Positions 5,263-6,172 of a stretch of DNA of 6,172 nucleotides are shown here, piece after piece. Position 1 is the stretch's first letter. Every line of letters begins with the position of its first letter. Below the pieces are notes generated by a model. The model was not told where the DNA came from and searched no databases. It saw nothing but the letters and a program-made list of their open reading frames with translations. This DNA is from DATGYC01 sp035298385 (GTDB lineage Bacteria > Bacillota > Sulfobacillia > Symbiobacteriales > Symbiobacteriaceae). The DNA lies in the NCBI GenBank assembly GCA_035298385.1, contig DATGYC010000126.1:1-6172 (forward strand). The letters run 5' to 3'. The translations under genes were made by a program, and so were the position numbers.

Positions 5263-5955
5263 TTGCACGAGCGGGGGAGGCTCCTTCTGTGGGGTGGGCT
5301 GGTCTCGCCGCTCTTGATGATCCTGGTGGGGGGCGCCCTGGCTTGGCTACGGCTGGGCGGGGCGCCCGCCTGGTGGGCGCCCGTGATCTGGACGCGGGTG
5401 ACCTGGGCGCCCGTAGTGGCGGGTGCCTCGCTGGGCGGGACGTCGCTCCTGGCGAAGCTGTGGCCGGCCTTTGGACGGCGACTGAAGCAGAGCGGGACCT
5501 CGGTCAGCAGTGAGGCGCTGGCGCAGGTGGGCTATCCCGTGATGCTGGTGGTGGTGGCTGGAGCGGCCCTGGGGGAGGAGATTCTCTTCCGGGGTGGGGT
5601 CCAGCCCTGGCTGGGACCGGTGGTGGCGGCCCTCCTGTTTGGGCTCTCCCACGGCGGATGGCGCCCGCGGGAGATGTGGGCCTATGTGCTGGCGGCCACC
5701 TTCTCGGGGCTGCTCTTCGGTTGGTTCATGATCTGGGCGGGGACGGTCTGGGCGCCCGTCTTCGCGCACCTGTTCCACAACATGGCGGCGGTCTTGCTGT
5801 TGGGCAAGAAGGTGGACGTCACCTGGCAGGGGGGCTGGCCACGGGTCCGGTTGGTACCCGACCCGGATGAGGTTCAGTCGGTGGTCGAGGGGGCGCCCGA
5901 TGCGGAATGTCCCCCACTGGCAACGTCCGAGGTGGAGAATGAGCGCGATTCGTAA
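5263..5955 (+). CDS. CPBP-family intramembrane glutamic protease
   Basis: A 230-residue polytopic membrane protein of the CPBP (CAAX protease and bacteriocin-processing, Abi/Rce1-like) family, which cleaves substrates within the membrane. All three family motifs are present. They are E105-E106-x3-R110 in GEEILFRGG, F126-x3-H130 in FGLSH, and H169-x3-N173 in AHLFHNM, so catalysis is likely intact. Hydrophobic segments lie at about 7-30, 40-62, 91-104, 114-130, 137-158 and 162-180. A polar cytosolic-type tail of about 48 residues follows. The tripeptide WAP occurs three times (38-40, 48-50, 163-165), each time as WAPV. The start is TTG at 5263, one base after the hemL stop, so the two are co-transcribed and probably translationally coupled. 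The substrate is unknown; relatives process peptides, prenylated proteins or anti-sigma factors. The hairpin downstream ends the operon. Confidence 0.93.
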   Translation: MHERGRLLLWGGLVSPLLMILVGGALAWLRLGGAPAWWAPVIWTRVTWAPVVAGASLGGTSLLAKLWPAFGRRLKQSGTSVSSEALAQVGYPVMLVVVAGAALGEEILFRGGVQPWLGPVVAALLFGLSHGGWRPREMWAYVLAATFSGLLFGWFMIWAGTVWAPVFAHLFHNMAAVLLLGKKVDVTWQGGWPRVRLVPDPDEVQSVVEGAPDAECPPLATSEVENERDS

Positions 5956-5969
5956 AAAAAGGGACGCGT

Positions 5970-6004
5970 AAAAGAGACGGTCTAGAAGGAACCGTCTCTT
6001 TTTT
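5970..6004 (+). terminator. Intrinsic terminator of the hemL-CPBP operon
   Basis: AGAGACGGT (5973-5981) pairs perfectly with ACCGTCTCT (5991-5999) around a 9-nt loop. It is followed by a T-run at 5999-6004. Three further A-T pairs can extend the stem. An A-run at 5954-5960 lies just upstream. Confidence 0.9.
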
Positions 6005-6020
6005 GTTGAAAGTTTTTGTG

Positions 6021-6050
6021 CTGACTATCGAACCTAGGGTGTATTATCTA
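6021..6050 (+). promoter_or_regulatory. Probable promoter for the right-edge gene
   Basis: This AT-rich stretch after the terminator holds CTGACT (6021-6026) with TATTAT (6042-6047, 15-bp spacing) or TATCTA (6045-6050, 18-bp spacing). Neither pair is ideal, but this is the only promoter-like patch before the next gene, so the assignment is moderate. Confidence 0.4.
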
Positions 6051-6052
6051 CG

Positions 6053-6079
6053 TATTATTGGGTAAGAGGCCCAGTAATA
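6053..6079 (+). other. Inverted repeat at the expected 5' end of the next transcript
   Basis: TATTATTGGG (6053-6062) and CCCAGTAATA (6070-6079) can form a 10-bp stem with one G-U pair around a 7-nt loop. There is no T-run after it, so it is not a normal terminator. It starts close to the predicted transcription start. It could therefore be an operator straddling +1 or a 5'-end hairpin affecting mRNA stability. Confidence 0.45.
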
Positions 6080-6083
6080 GGGT

Positions 6084-6125
6084 ATGCAACCAATCAAAGC
6101 TCCGGCAGGGGGGGCGGCCCGATAA
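6084..6125 (+). CDS. Possible 13-codon leader ORF
   Basis: ATG at 6084 opens a frame reading MQPIKAPAGGAAR, then TAA (6123-6125). The stop overlaps the next ATG in the sequence TAATG. The ribosome binding site of the next gene lies inside this ORF, so the layout would suit translational coupling. Its own Shine-Dalgarno is poor: AGGG only one base before the ATG. It may be fortuitous. Confidence 0.22.
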   Translation: MQPIKAPAGGAAR

Positions 6126-6172
6126 TGCTGGACTACTTAGATCAGCTGATCAAAGAGCAGAAGTGGGAAGAG
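6125..6172 (+). CDS. 5' end of an unidentified gene running off the right edge
   Basis: ATG at 6125 begins an open frame of 16 codons to the window end, MLDYLDQLIKEQKWEE. AGGGGGGG (6107-6114) lies 10 nt upstream, the same type of G-run that precedes the TTG gene at 246. A promoter-like region lies at 6021-6050 and a terminator separates it from the CPBP gene, so it should head a new transcription unit. Sixteen charged, helical residues are too few to name a family. Confidence 0.5.
   Translation, partial: MLDYLDQLIKEQKWEE

Overview
The window reads as ordinary chromosome of a GC-rich bacterium with Gram-positive habits: strong purine-rich Shine-Dalgarno sequences, frequent TTG/GTG starts, a DUF1540 protein and a membrane-anchored PrsA-type foldase. 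A high-GC Bacillota lineage fits best. This is an inference from gene content and style; no rRNA or other taxonomic marker is present. There are no tRNA or rRNA genes, insertion sequences or CRISPR arrays, and nothing suggests a mobile island.

Layout, left to right. A DUF1540 gene on the minus strand runs off the left edge (1-114). It diverges from a plus-strand gene (246-1157) for a TPR-like helical protein resembling the bacterial ST7-type family. That gene converges on ychF (1201-2304, minus strand) across a 12-bp-stem terminator that can serve both strands. The ychF leader holds a strong promoter (2421-2450) and three tandem 22-bp units (2338-2403). A divergent gene for a PrsA/parvulin peptidyl-prolyl isomerase (2581-3495, plus strand) ends at a second two-way terminator. 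A 60-residue helix-turn-helix protein (3605-3787, minus strand) lies between it and hemL. hemL (3957-5261, plus strand; glutamate-1-semialdehyde aminomutase) and a CPBP-family intramembrane protease gene (5263-5955, plus strand) form a two-gene operon one base apart, closed by a hairpin terminator. The last 170 bases hold a promoter-like region, an inverted repeat, a possible 13-codon leader ORF and the first 16 codons of a further gene.

The genes are mostly unrelated housekeeping functions: a translation-associated ATPase, extracytoplasmic protein folding, tetrapyrrole synthesis and membrane proteolysis. Apart from hemL and the CPBP gene, each appears to have its own transcription unit. I found no convincing new multi-gene system. 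The points most worth checking are the 22-bp repeats in the ychF leader, the small HTH protein beside hemL, the leader-ORF arrangement at the right edge, and the over-represented palindrome GGGCGCCC.
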